From positions 1-59,191 of the forward strand of contig JAAFJG010000025.1 of NCBI GenBank assembly GCA_013298075.1: a DNA stretch of 59,191 nt, read 5' to 3'. The notes under the pieces were generated by a model that was not told where the DNA came from, searched no databases, and saw only the letters and a program-made list of their open reading frames with translations. The position numbers and the translations under genes were made by a program. This DNA is from Cytophagales bacterium. GTDB taxonomy: Bacteria > Bacteroidota > Bacteroidia > Cytophagales > Microscillaceae. Shown here piece by piece: positions 27,282 to 35,458 of this stretch; within the stretch, counting starts at the first letter, position 1; every line of letters begins with the position of its first letter.

Positions 27282-27322
27282 AAATATCAAAAGTTAAGTA
27301 AAAAAGAACTTAAAAATAAACT

Positions 27323-29122
27323 ATGGCAAGATCTCTTACAACCCAAAAATTTGGTGTCGCTACTTTTACTATTTTAGTAGGTGGAAAGGCATTGCCGCAA
27401 ACTTTTGCCGTTAAATCTATCCAAACAGATGCCAATATCAATAAAATATCAAGCGCCAAAATTGTATTGATCGATGGCGGAGTTGCCACAGATACAAAAT
27501 TTCAGGCAGGAGATTCTACTTCGTTTGAACCGGGAAAAGTAATAGAAATAAAAGCAGGATATGAATCGACTGAAAGGTCAATATTCAAAGGAATTGTTAT
27601 CAAACACGGTTTGCAAATAAAAAAAGGTGCCAGAGGTGGCGCACCCGAATTGGTGATAGAATGTAAACATAAGGCCATAAAATTAACAGGAGTAAGAAAA
27701 AACGAAGTATATTCGAAGAAAAAAGATAGCGAAATTATTACAAAAATTTTAAGTGGTGGAGGTGTAAAAAAAACGGTTGATGCAACTTCGTATAAAAATC
27801 CTGAATTGATACAATATTATACAACTGATTGGGATTTTATGTTATTGAGAGCAGATGCGAATGGCTTAATTGTGATTCCAGATGCAGATAAATTATCAGT
27901 AATCAAACCAAAATTATCAGGCTCTCCTGCCATAGAAATAGAATATGGTTCGAGTTTATATGAATTACAAGTAGAAATAGATGCGTCAAATCAATATGCA
28001 AAATCCATTGCTTATTCCTGGGACGTTGCTCAGCAAAAGTTAATAAAAGGGACAGGTTCTGCTCCTTCTTCTAGATTGGGAGGAAATTGGTCTGCTGCAA
28101 AAATAAGAAAAGTTGTCAATGAAAAACCATACATTCAAGCCACACCTATCAATATTCCGATGACTTATTTGGATACATGGGCAGCAGCAAGATTGGTAAA
28201 ATCAACGATGGCATTTTTTCAGGGAAAAGTAAGTTTTCAAGGATATGCCGCCTTAAAAGTAGGTGATATGGTGAAGTTGAAAGGTTTGAGTAAACGATTT
28301 AATGGAAATATGTTTGTAGGTGGAATTACGCATATTATTGAAAATGGTAAATGGATTACAGAGGTAAAAATTGGACATAATGAAGATTGGTATCACGAAA
28401 TGGCAGAAAACTATGCGAATCCAACTGCTTCAGGAATTATTTCACCTATCAAAGGATTGACAGTCGCAAAAGTTACCAAAATTGATGGCGATCCCGATGG
28501 TAATTTTCGTATTCAAATTAAAATTCCAACTTTACAAAAAGATAGTGCGCCTATATGGGCAAGAATGACTACATTTTATGCCTCAGCAAAATCAGGAGCC
28601 TTTTTTACGCCTGATGTAGGTGATGAAGTAATTATTGGTTTTTTGAATGAAGACCCACAAGCCCCTATTATTTTGGGAAGTGTATATAATAAAAAAGATA
28701 AAAAATCGCCTTTGACTCCTGAAAAGAAAAATCAATTTAAAGCCATAGTTACAAAAACTAAATTAAAATTGACTTTTGATGACAAAGATAAAATCATTAC
28801 GATTGAAACACCAGGCAAAAATAAAATTACTTTAAATGATAAAGCAGGGTCAGTAAATATTGAGGATAAAAATAAAAATTCTATCAAAATGTCTTCTTCA
28901 GGTATCAATATTAAAAGTAATAAAGATATTGTTTTAGACGGAATGAATGTAAAAATAAATGCAAAAGTAAAAATTGAAGGAGCAGGAAAAGCAGGAGTTG
29001 CACTCAAAGGAGCAAAAGTAGAAATAAAAGGAGATGCGATGGCATCGGTGCAAGGGGCAATGGTAGAAGTAAAAGGCTCTGGAATGACAACTATTAAAGG
29101 CGGAATTGTAATGATAAATTAG
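27323..29122 (+). CDS. VgrG-like spike protein (Afp8/Pvc8)
   Basis: A 599-residue hub/spike protein combining gp27- and gp5-like parts. Residues ~1-360 hold the gp27-like beta-barrels (ending KWITEVKIGHNEDWYHEMAENYANP). Residues ~375-455 are the gp5 OB-fold (VAKVTKIDGDPDGNFRIQIKIP, PDVGDEVIIGFLNEDPQAPIILGSVYN). The tail (~480-599) is a repetitive, lysine- and valine-rich beta-helix needle (NKITLNDKAGSVNIEDKNKNSI). It forms the trimeric puncturing spike under the tube, capped by the PAAR protein encoded next. No effector domain follows the needle. Confidence 0.94.
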   Translation: MARSLTTQKFGVATFTILVGGKALPQTFAVKSIQTDANINKISSAKIVLIDGGVATDTKFQAGDSTSFEPGKVIEIKAGYESTERSIFKGIVIKHGLQIKKGARGGAPELVIECKHKAIKLTGVRKNEVYSKKKDSEIITKILSGGGVKKTVDATSYKNPELIQYYTTDWDFMLLRADANGLIVIPDADKLSVIKPKLSGSPAIEIEYGSSLYELQVEIDASNQYAKSIAYSWDVAQQKLIKGTGSAPSSRLGGNWSAAKIRKVVNEKPYIQATPINIPMTYLDTWAAARLVKSTMAFFQGKVSFQGYAALKVGDMVKLKGLSKRFNGNMFVGGITHIIENGKWITEVKIGHNEDWYHEMAENYANPTASGIISPIKGLTVAKVTKIDGDPDGNFRIQIKIPTLQKDSAPIWARMTTFYASAKSGAFFTPDVGDEVIIGFLNEDPQAPIILGSVYNKKDKKSPLTPEKKNQFKAIVTKTKLKLTFDDKDKIITIETPGKNKITLNDKAGSVNIEDKNKNSIKMSSSGINIKSNKDIVLDGMNVKINAKVKIEGAGKAGVALKGAKVEIKGDAMASVQGAMVEVKGSGMTTIKGGIVMIN

Positions 29123-29199
29123 TCTAATTTTTCGTTCTTTTCTAAAAAATAAAATTAAAAAAATGTGCTATATTTATAAATTAAACTAAAAATAAAACT

Positions 29200-29487
29200 A
29201 TGCCACCAGCAGCAAGAATTGGAGATATGCATGTTTGTCCAATGCTAACAGGAGGTGTTCCTCACGTAGGAGGTCCGATTAGTTTAGGTTGCTTTACCGT
29301 AATGATAGGTAAAAAACCAGCAGCACGTATGGGCGATATGGCAGTTTGTACGGGTCCGCCTGATACGATTGCAAAAGGCTCTGCGACTGTGATGATAGGT
29401 GGAAAACCAGCAGCACGTATGGGTGATACATGCGCTCACGGAGGCTCGATTGTGTTAGGAGAATTTACCGTAATGATAGGAGGATAA
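29200..29487 (+). CDS. PAAR-domain spike tip protein (Afp10-like)
   Basis: A 95-residue PAAR protein: PPAARIGDMHVCPM at the start, then repeated TVMIGKKPAARMGDMAVC and ATVMIGGKPAARMGDTCAHGG units. His and Cys residues for metal binding are present (DMHVC, DTCAHGG). It folds into a cone with a bound metal ion that sharpens the VgrG-like spike. It has no C-terminal extension, so it carries no fused toxin. The gp25 gene starts 5 bp downstream. Confidence 0.94.
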   Translation: MPPAARIGDMHVCPMLTGGVPHVGGPISLGCFTVMIGKKPAARMGDMAVCTGPPDTIAKGSATVMIGGKPAARMGDTCAHGGSIVLGEFTVMIGG

Positions 29488-29492
29488 AAAAT

Positions 29493-29903
29493 ATGAAACC
29501 AAGAAAAAAGACCTTTTTAGGAACGGGTTGGGCATTTCCACCAAGTTTTGATAAAACATATAACACCGTTGAGATGGTGTCTGATGATGAAGATATTCGT
29601 CAAAGCTTATTTATATTGCTTTCTACTAAACCGGGTGAAAGGGTAATGTTACCAACTTTTGGCTGTAATTTACAGGCAATGGTTTTTGATACGATTAATC
29701 CTGCCACTATTAGTTATTTGCAAAGTGTGATTGAAGAAGCAATTTTGGCTTTTGAGCCTCGAATTACGTTGGAATCTTTGGATTTAGAACCAGAAGAAGA
29801 GGAAGGTATTATCAATATCAACATCGAATATCTTATCAGAAAAACAAATACTCGAAGTAATATGGTTTATCCTTATTATTTAACCGAAGGAACAGATATT
29901 TAA
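29493..29903 (+). CDS. gp25/GPW-like baseplate wedge protein (Afp9/Pvc9)
   Basis: A 136-residue protein from the ATG at 29493, five bases beyond the PAAR stop and preceded by AGGAGG, one of the few Shine-Dalgarno-like sites here (within the PAAR coding end). The sequence DEDIRQSLFILLSTKPGERVMLPTFGCNL is the gp25/gpW signature, an EPR-motif equivalent. gp25 nucleates sheath assembly on the baseplate in phage T4, T6SS (TssE) and eCIS. An upstream in-frame extension overlapping PAAR has no start codon of merit. Confidence 0.93.
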   Translation: MKPRKKTFLGTGWAFPPSFDKTYNTVEMVSDDEDIRQSLFILLSTKPGERVMLPTFGCNLQAMVFDTINPATISYLQSVIEEAILAFEPRITLESLDLEPEEEEGIININIEYLIRKTNTRSNMVYPYYLTEGTDI

Positions 29904-29955
29904 CCAAAAAAATAAAAAAAATTATTGTTACAACAAAAAATATTAATATAAAAAG

Positions 29956-32900
29956 ATGCAATCCTTCTTACCAAAAGATTTTATACAAAGAATGAGTCCC
30001 AATCAAGATGGACGTTTTCTGCCCGCGCTCTCTTCGGATTATGCCAAAGTAGATGAAAGGACACTGGACGATTTGTTACGCTTGGCTGTCGAAATTTCGA
30101 AACTTATTAAATTCTATAACTTTGAAAACGAAGTAGAAGGAGATTGGAATAGCTTTTTTAACGATGAATTGGTCGTGTTGGCAGAAATAAAATATTTTGA
30201 CCACGCCGATTTTGAAAATAAATTTAAAAGTAATATAGAAAAAATTTATAGATTTAATAGACAAGAAAAAAAATATCAATACATTAAAAGTGCTGTGGCT
30301 AATATCCATGACGTAGCACAAAAATTAGATTATTGGTTTAACCAACTCAAATATGTTGAAACTTTTACGCAACTGCCCGTTGAATTGCGTACCGAAATGT
30401 TTAGCATGTTGGGTGGAAAATTGTCAGAAGCACTTTGGTATGTTCAAAAAATAGAAAAGTGGTTAATAGATAAAAATATAACTACTGATTCTAATAACTA
30501 CGAATATAGTTTAGTTTGGAGTTTTGAAGAAGGACAAATTGAGTGGAATGAACAAATGGATTTGATTGAATTGACTGAAAAATTAGAAAAATCTTTTCAA
30601 TCTTTTTATGAAGGTATTATTTATCTTAAAAATAAATCAAATGTATATCTCGAACAGTCTTTAAAAACAGATACACATTATCCCGAAATTGCGTTATTGA
30701 TTACTTTTTTACAATTATACAAAGTTCCACAAGAATCGTTGAATAATTTGTCTAAAAGAGTATTAGATTATTATTATTTTGATATTTTAAAACAAAATAT
30801 CAAACCACCTCAAATCGATAAGACTTACGTCAAATTTGAAATCAATGAAGATATTTTATTGGCTCACGTCGAAGACAAAGAAAGATTTGTGGCGGGTGAA
30901 TATGAAAGTGGTGAAAATATTATTTATACAGCAGACAATAGTTTAGCGGTTAATGCCGCTGAAATTGCAGAAGTAAAAAGTATTTATTCAGAATATCAAA
31001 ACTTTATTATTAGAGGTCTACCACAAAAAATTATGACAAGTTTGTGGTCTTCTGATATTCCAAGAGCCGATTTAATTCCGCAAGAAAATCAACAAATAAA
31101 AAAATCCTATCCACCTTTCGGAGATGCAGCTACTTCACAAAATAGTCGTGACCAAGTATCAAAAGCAGGTAATTTAGGTTTTGCGATTGCATCGCCCGGA
31201 TTATATTTGAGCGAAGGAAAACGAGAAATTACGATGACTTTGACTTTTTCAAAAGACTCTTTTGCTACTTTGAATAAATGGTTAGAAGATTTGAGTTTGG
31301 CTTTTGGAGAAGACGAAGACGAATTATTTATCAAAAGTTTTTTAGATGCTTTTTTATTACAAATTACAGCAGAAGAAAGTTGGCATAATATCGATAAATA
31401 TGTAGTTACAAGAGACAAAGACGAACATTTACTTAAAATTTCTTTTGATATTGAAAATATCGAACCTGCTATTGTTGGTTTTGATAGTGAAATTCACGAA
31501 GGTAATTTTAGTACAAATTTGCCTGTTTTTAAAGCAATTTTAAATAATCAAGCCTACATTTATCCTTATACTTTGATGCGTGCTTTGGTGGTTGAGCAAG
31601 TCTCTATTTATACGCAAGTAAGCGGTATCAAAGATTTACTATTGAATGGTGATATGGGTGAATTGAGTGCATCAAGTCCATTTTTTCCATTTGGTTCTAC
31701 GCCTCATTTGGGTTCATATTTAATAATTGGTAAAAACGAAATCTTCCAAAAATCATTAGATAGTTTGAGATTAGATATTGAATGGTTTAATCTTCCCAAA
31801 GATAGATTAGGGCTTTTTGGGCATTATTTAGCCTACCAAGCGGATATGGATAATACTTCTTTTCAAGTTAATTTATCTATTTTAAATCGTGGACAATGGA
31901 TTCCTGAGCGATTTGAAGACAGACAAAAATTCCATTTATTTAGGTCAAAAGATAATCCAAAAGGTAGTGTTCCTTCGTCTGATACGATGTTGGCTGAAAC
32001 AACTACTATCGGAACTATCGAACCGCCACAAGATACTTCAAGAAAACAAGAAAAAAATATTTTTCAAGTTCGTTTTGATGATGAGGAACAAACTCAAACT
32101 GATAAAAGAAAAATCGATGTTTCAAAAATAAAACTAACAGCAAATTATCCCGAAGTAAATCAAGAATTATTATATAGTAATACTGCAAGACGTGGTTTTA
32201 TTAAATTAGAACTTACCTCTCCTTCAGAAGGATTTGGGCATAATTTATTTCCTTCAGTTTTGTCAGAAGTAATTTTAGAAAATGCAAAAACTCGAGGCAT
32301 TGTAAAAGCTATTAAAAGTGGATTTCAACCTGCTTCTAAACGTGCTATGCCCGCACAACCATATACGCCTCAAATTTCGTCTTTGGCTTTGAGTTATTCT
32401 TCTACTTGTGTGATTTCTTTGACAGATAGAAGCGCAAAAAACGACAAAGACAACACCAGAGGGCAATTTTTTCATTTGCATCCATTTGGAGAGCATTTAG
32501 TTTATCCCGAACCATCACAACAATTTACCCAATTTCTGCCTGATTTTAGTGCAGAAGGTTCGTTATTATTAGGTTTTACAGGCGTAAACGTACCGCAATA
32601 TGTGTCATTTTTAATTGAAATGGCTGATGGTGCAGGTATGTCATCTGAACAAGAAAAACCACAAATTGAATGGCGATATTTAGTGAGAGATGAATGGAGA
32701 TTGTTAGCACCTTCAAAAATCATTAGAGATGATACCGAAAATTTTATCAAAACAGGCATTATTACCTTAGAATTACCACAAGATTTAGAAAATGGTAATA
32801 CTATTTTATCGCCTGAATTATATTGGTTGCGTGCTTCTACTTTTGGCAATAGCAAAGCGGCTGCCCGTATGAAAACTCTTTCTACGCAAGTTTTAACTGC

Positions 32901-33816
32901 GTCTTTGGAATTTGAAAAAGGAGAGGAATCTCATCTGGAAAAACCATTGGAAGCTTTTAAAATTGATATGTCAGAGGATAGTATCGTGGGAATACAAAGT
33001 TTGATACAACCTCTAAAATCTTTTGGAGGTGTGCCGATGGAAACTCAAAAGAATTTTTATGTGCGAATAAGCGAAAGATTAAAACATAAACAAAGAGCAA
33101 TTACGGCTTGGGATTATGAACATTTAGTCTTAGAAAAATTTCCGCAAATTTATAAAGCAACTTGTTTGCCAAATATGACAAGCCAAAATTTGAATGCACC
33201 AGGTTCAGTTTTGATGATTGTTGTGCCACACGTGAGTGGTGAAAATGGAATAACTTTAGAGCCACAAGCACCAAGCGAACTTTTATACGAAATCAAAGAA
33301 TATTTACAAAAATATACTTCACCTTTTGTGCGTTTGGAAGTAAGAAATCCGAGTTATGAAAAAGTGAAAATTTTGTGTGATATAAAATTAGCAAAAGGAT
33401 ATAATTATGGGTATTATGTGCAACAATTAAACGAAGATATTAATCGATATTTGGGTGAAACTATGCTTGCTAATCGAAATACGGTTGAGCTGGGCGGCAC
33501 AATGAATGTGGCGGATATTGTCAGTTATATGCGAACTTTGCCTTATTTAGAATTTATTACTGCTTTTTCAATGATTCAAGTTGCTCAAGATTTTAGAGGA
33601 CAATTTATGTTATTGGATACAGCCACAGGCATTACTGAGGGGAATGAAGGAAAAAATAAATTGATTTTACAAGCAACAAAGCCTTGGAGTGTGTTAATTC
33701 CAGCAGAAGAACATCAAATTACGGTTTTAGAACCTGAATTTAAAATTGATGAAATTACTCCTACGCCTGCGGGTATCGGCAATTTGCGTGTGAGTGGTGA
33801 TTTGATTGTAAGTTAA
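29956..33816 (+). CDS. Baseplate J/gp47-like wedge protein (Afp11/Pvc11)
   Basis: A 1286-residue baseplate protein. Residues ~1-300 are helical and charged; the middle (~400-1000) is beta-rich; the C-terminal third has the gpJ/TssF-like part (VRISERLKHKQRAITAWDYEHLVLEKFPQIYKATCLPN, VPHVSGENG, NRNTVELGGTMNVADIVSYMRTLPYLEFITAFSM). It is longer than typical Afp11 and no separate Afp12 gene follows, so it may combine Afp11- and Afp12-type functions, which is inference. It builds the wedge ring that joins sheath, hub and fibres. It is followed by a hairpin spacer and a fibre-like gene. Confidence 0.88.
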   Translation: MQSFLPKDFIQRMSPNQDGRFLPALSSDYAKVDERTLDDLLRLAVEISKLIKFYNFENEVEGDWNSFFNDELVVLAEIKYFDHADFENKFKSNIEKIYRFNRQEKKYQYIKSAVANIHDVAQKLDYWFNQLKYVETFTQLPVELRTEMFSMLGGKLSEALWYVQKIEKWLIDKNITTDSNNYEYSLVWSFEEGQIEWNEQMDLIELTEKLEKSFQSFYEGIIYLKNKSNVYLEQSLKTDTHYPEIALLITFLQLYKVPQESLNNLSKRVLDYYYFDILKQNIKPPQIDKTYVKFEINEDILLAHVEDKERFVAGEYESGENIIYTADNSLAVNAAEIAEVKSIYSEYQNFIIRGLPQKIMTSLWSSDIPRADLIPQENQQIKKSYPPFGDAATSQNSRDQVSKAGNLGFAIASPGLYLSEGKREITMTLTFSKDSFATLNKWLEDLSLAFGEDEDELFIKSFLDAFLLQITAEESWHNIDKYVVTRDKDEHLLKISFDIENIEPAIVGFDSEIHEGNFSTNLPVFKAILNNQAYIYPYTLMRALVVEQVSIYTQVSGIKDLLLNGDMGELSASSPFFPFGSTPHLGSYLIIGKNEIFQKSLDSLRLDIEWFNLPKDRLGLFGHYLAYQADMDNTSFQVNLSILNRGQWIPERFEDRQKFHLFRSKDNPKGSVPSSDTMLAETTTIGTIEPPQDTSRKQEKNIFQVRFDDEEQTQTDKRKIDVSKIKLTANYPEVNQELLYSNTARRGFIKLELTSPSEGFGHNLFPSVLSEVILENAKTRGIVKAIKSGFQPASKRAMPAQPYTPQISSLALSYSSTCVISLTDRSAKNDKDNTRGQFFHLHPFGEHLVYPEPSQQFTQFLPDFSAEGSLLLGFTGVNVPQYVSFLIEMADGAGMSSEQEKPQIEWRYLVRDEWRLLAPSKIIRDDTENFIKTGIITLELPQDLENGNTILSPELYWLRASTFGNSKAAARMKTLSTQVLTASLEFEKGEESHLEKPLEAFKIDMSEDSIVGIQSLIQPLKSFGGVPMETQKNFYVRISERLKHKQRAITAWDYEHLVLEKFPQIYKATCLPNMTSQNLNAPGSVLMIVVPHVSGENGITLEPQAPSELLYEIKEYLQKYTSPFVRLEVRNPSYEKVKILCDIKLAKGYNYGYYVQQLNEDINRYLGETMLANRNTVELGGTMNVADIVSYMRTLPYLEFITAFSMIQVAQDFRGQFMLLDTATGITEGNEGKNKLILQATKPWSVLIPAEEHQITVLEPEFKIDEITPTPAGIGNLRVSGDLIVS

Positions 33817-33915
33817 TTGATATTTCAATACGTGAAATACATTAAAATAGTTTCATAAAAATATATAAATATACATTGGATTTTTTTATTGATAGGATAT
33901 ATTAAAACCCAAACC

Positions 33916-33942
33916 AACCCATTTTAGCAAATAAAATGGGTT
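33916..33942. promoter_or_regulatory. Hairpin between baseplate and fibre-like genes
   Basis: Perfect 11-bp stem AACCCATTTTA / TAAAATGGGTT, followed by A-rather than U-rich sequence, so it is more likely an mRNA stabiliser or partial attenuator than a terminator. Confidence 0.5.
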
Positions 33943-33991
33943 AAAAAAAAGATAAAAATCCTATTACTCAATTTCTAATTCTTTAATTAAT

Positions 33992-34726
33992 ATGTCGTTA
34001 CAAAATAGAAATACGCTTAAAAACTTCTTTCGCAAAGGTCAAATGCCTTCAGAAGTTCACTTTACAGATTTGATAGATTCTGTGGTAAATAAAGTTGATG
34101 ATGGATTGACCAAAACGCTTGATGATGGTTTGATGCTTTCGCCTATGGGTGCGTCAAAAAAATTATTAAGTTTTTTCAAAAGCATTGAAGATAAAAATCC
34201 TGCTTGGAGTGTAGAAATTGATAGCGGTAATGCTAATCTCGATTTTAATAATCACTTAGGCGACAGCGTTTTGTCTTTACAAATTGATGGAAAAGTAGGC
34301 GTACAAACTCGAAATCCTGAGTATGAATTAGATGTCAATGGATTTATTGGTTCAAAAGGACAATTAGGTACGTATGCAAGAGGAAAAGTATTGGGCGATG
34401 GAAAATGGCACCCAATTTTGAGTGATTTAACAGGTTGTTATTCTTTCGAAATTTCTGCGGGAATTGGCAAGAAAAAAACAGGAAAATATGCTTTAATTCA
34501 CGCTAACGCCATTAGTACCTTTGGAAAATCTCGACCAAAAATTGCTCTCGATCAAGGATATTATGGTACGCGTTGTAATAAAATTGAATTGCGTTGGACA
34601 GGAACAACCTATGCGTATCAATTAGAAATGCGTACTCGTTGTAATTATGAAGGCGATTATTATATCCAATATTATATCACAAGCCTTTGGAACGATGAAA
34701 CTATGGAAAATAGTTTGGGAATTTAA
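33992..34726 (+). CDS. Putative tail fibre/adhesin of the eCIS
   Basis: A 244-residue protein. Residues 1-40 (MSLQNRNTLKNFFRKGQMPSEVHFTDLIDSVVNK) look like a particle-attachment segment. Residues ~85-120 hold VLSLQIDGKVGVQTRNPEYELDVNGFIG, a pattern typical of trimeric fibre stems. The C-terminal 120 residues are a beta-rich globular part with many aromatic residues (GKWHPILSDLTGCYSFEISAGIG), likely the receptor-binding head. It is the last gene before the operon terminator, the usual place for fibre genes. It is short relative to Afp13, so target range is unclear. The role is inferred from stem motif plus position. Confidence 0.7.
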   Translation: MSLQNRNTLKNFFRKGQMPSEVHFTDLIDSVVNKVDDGLTKTLDDGLMLSPMGASKKLLSFFKSIEDKNPAWSVEIDSGNANLDFNNHLGDSVLSLQIDGKVGVQTRNPEYELDVNGFIGSKGQLGTYARGKVLGDGKWHPILSDLTGCYSFEISAGIGKKKTGKYALIHANAISTFGKSRPKIALDQGYYGTRCNKIELRWTGTTYAYQLEMRTRCNYEGDYYIQYYITSLWNDETMENSLGI

Positions 34727-34751
34727 TATCAGTATAAATTATAAAATATCA

Positions 34752-34785
34752 AAAAAGGACTAAATTTTTTTAGTCCTTTTTTTGT
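34752..34785 (+). terminator. Terminator closing the eCIS operon
   Basis: Stem AAAAGGACTAAA / TTTTTAGTCCTTTT followed by a U-run, 25 bp after the fibre-like gene. Confidence 0.88.
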
Positions 34786-34800
34786 TTCTTATTTATTTCA

Positions 34801-34808
34801 TATCTTTG
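34801..34808 (+). promoter_or_regulatory. Candidate -7 promoter element
   Basis: TATCTTTG, a perfect Bacteroidota TAnnTTTG -7 box, 16 bp upstream of the next ATG. The -33 TTTG is at 34781, a little close. Confidence 0.5.
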
Positions 34809-34824
34809 CAAAAAAATAAATAAA

Positions 34825-35316
34825 ATGAATAAAAAGTTAGTTTTCATTGTGATAATAATGTGTTTTTGTCATCAAATTATAAAAGCACAAGAAATATATA
34901 CGTATGAAATTGCCTCGAAAAAAGAAGGTTTCGAAAAAATTCTTAACACATATTCTGCAGTCAGTGATTGCACTAAAATATTGATATTTGCAGAAAATTT
35001 TCAGGAGCAAAAGAAAATTGAAAAACGAGTTGCACAACGATTTTTTTCTCATTTCAAAACTAAACTTGATGAACAAAAAATCATAAAAAAAATGAAAAGT
35101 GGCTTAGAATTTACGTATAGCTTATTTTTTGATGAAAACGGTAAATTAGAATATTTGCTTTATTCTGTTGATCCAGAAACGACAAAGTATAAATTAAACA
35201 AAAAAAATAAAATAATCTTTGAAAATTTTTTGATAGAAACGATTAAAAACTTCGAGTCAGAAATTCCTGCGATGATGAAATATAGAATTTATGCTGGATT
35301 TATACAAAGGAAATAA
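34825..35316 (+). CDS. Hypothetical secreted protein
   Basis: A 163-residue protein with a signal peptide (1-21, ending IIKAQ). The mature part is helical and charged at first, then has a short beta meander (LEFTYSLFFDENGKLEYLLYSVDP) and a helical end. No family is recognised; no cysteine pattern, lipobox or sorting domain is seen. It is a single-gene unit between the eCIS terminator and the R-M genes with its own promoter-like TATCTTTG. Confidence 0.65.
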   Translation: MNKKLVFIVIIMCFCHQIIKAQEIYTYEIASKKEGFEKILNTYSAVSDCTKILIFAENFQEQKKIEKRVAQRFFSHFKTKLDEQKIIKKMKSGLEFTYSLFFDENGKLEYLLYSVDPETTKYKLNKKNKIIFENFLIETIKNFESEIPAMMKYRIYAGFIQRK

Positions 35317-35423
35317 AAAAAATATTATACAAAAAAATGATAAGAAAATAAACTTTATTAACGTAATTTAAACATTTTTAAAAATATATAGTAGGAATTT
35401 TATCATTATTAGTTTTTATTTAC

Positions 35424-35431
35424 TAACTTTG
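35424..35431 (+). promoter_or_regulatory. Promoter box of the first R-M gene
   Basis: TAACTTTG -7 box 27 bp before the ATG. The box plus the leader (ACTCTAAAATTTAAA to ATAAAACCAATG) is duplicated before the second R-M gene. Confidence 0.55.
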
Positions 35432-35458
35432 AACTCTAAAATTTAAACTATAAAACCA

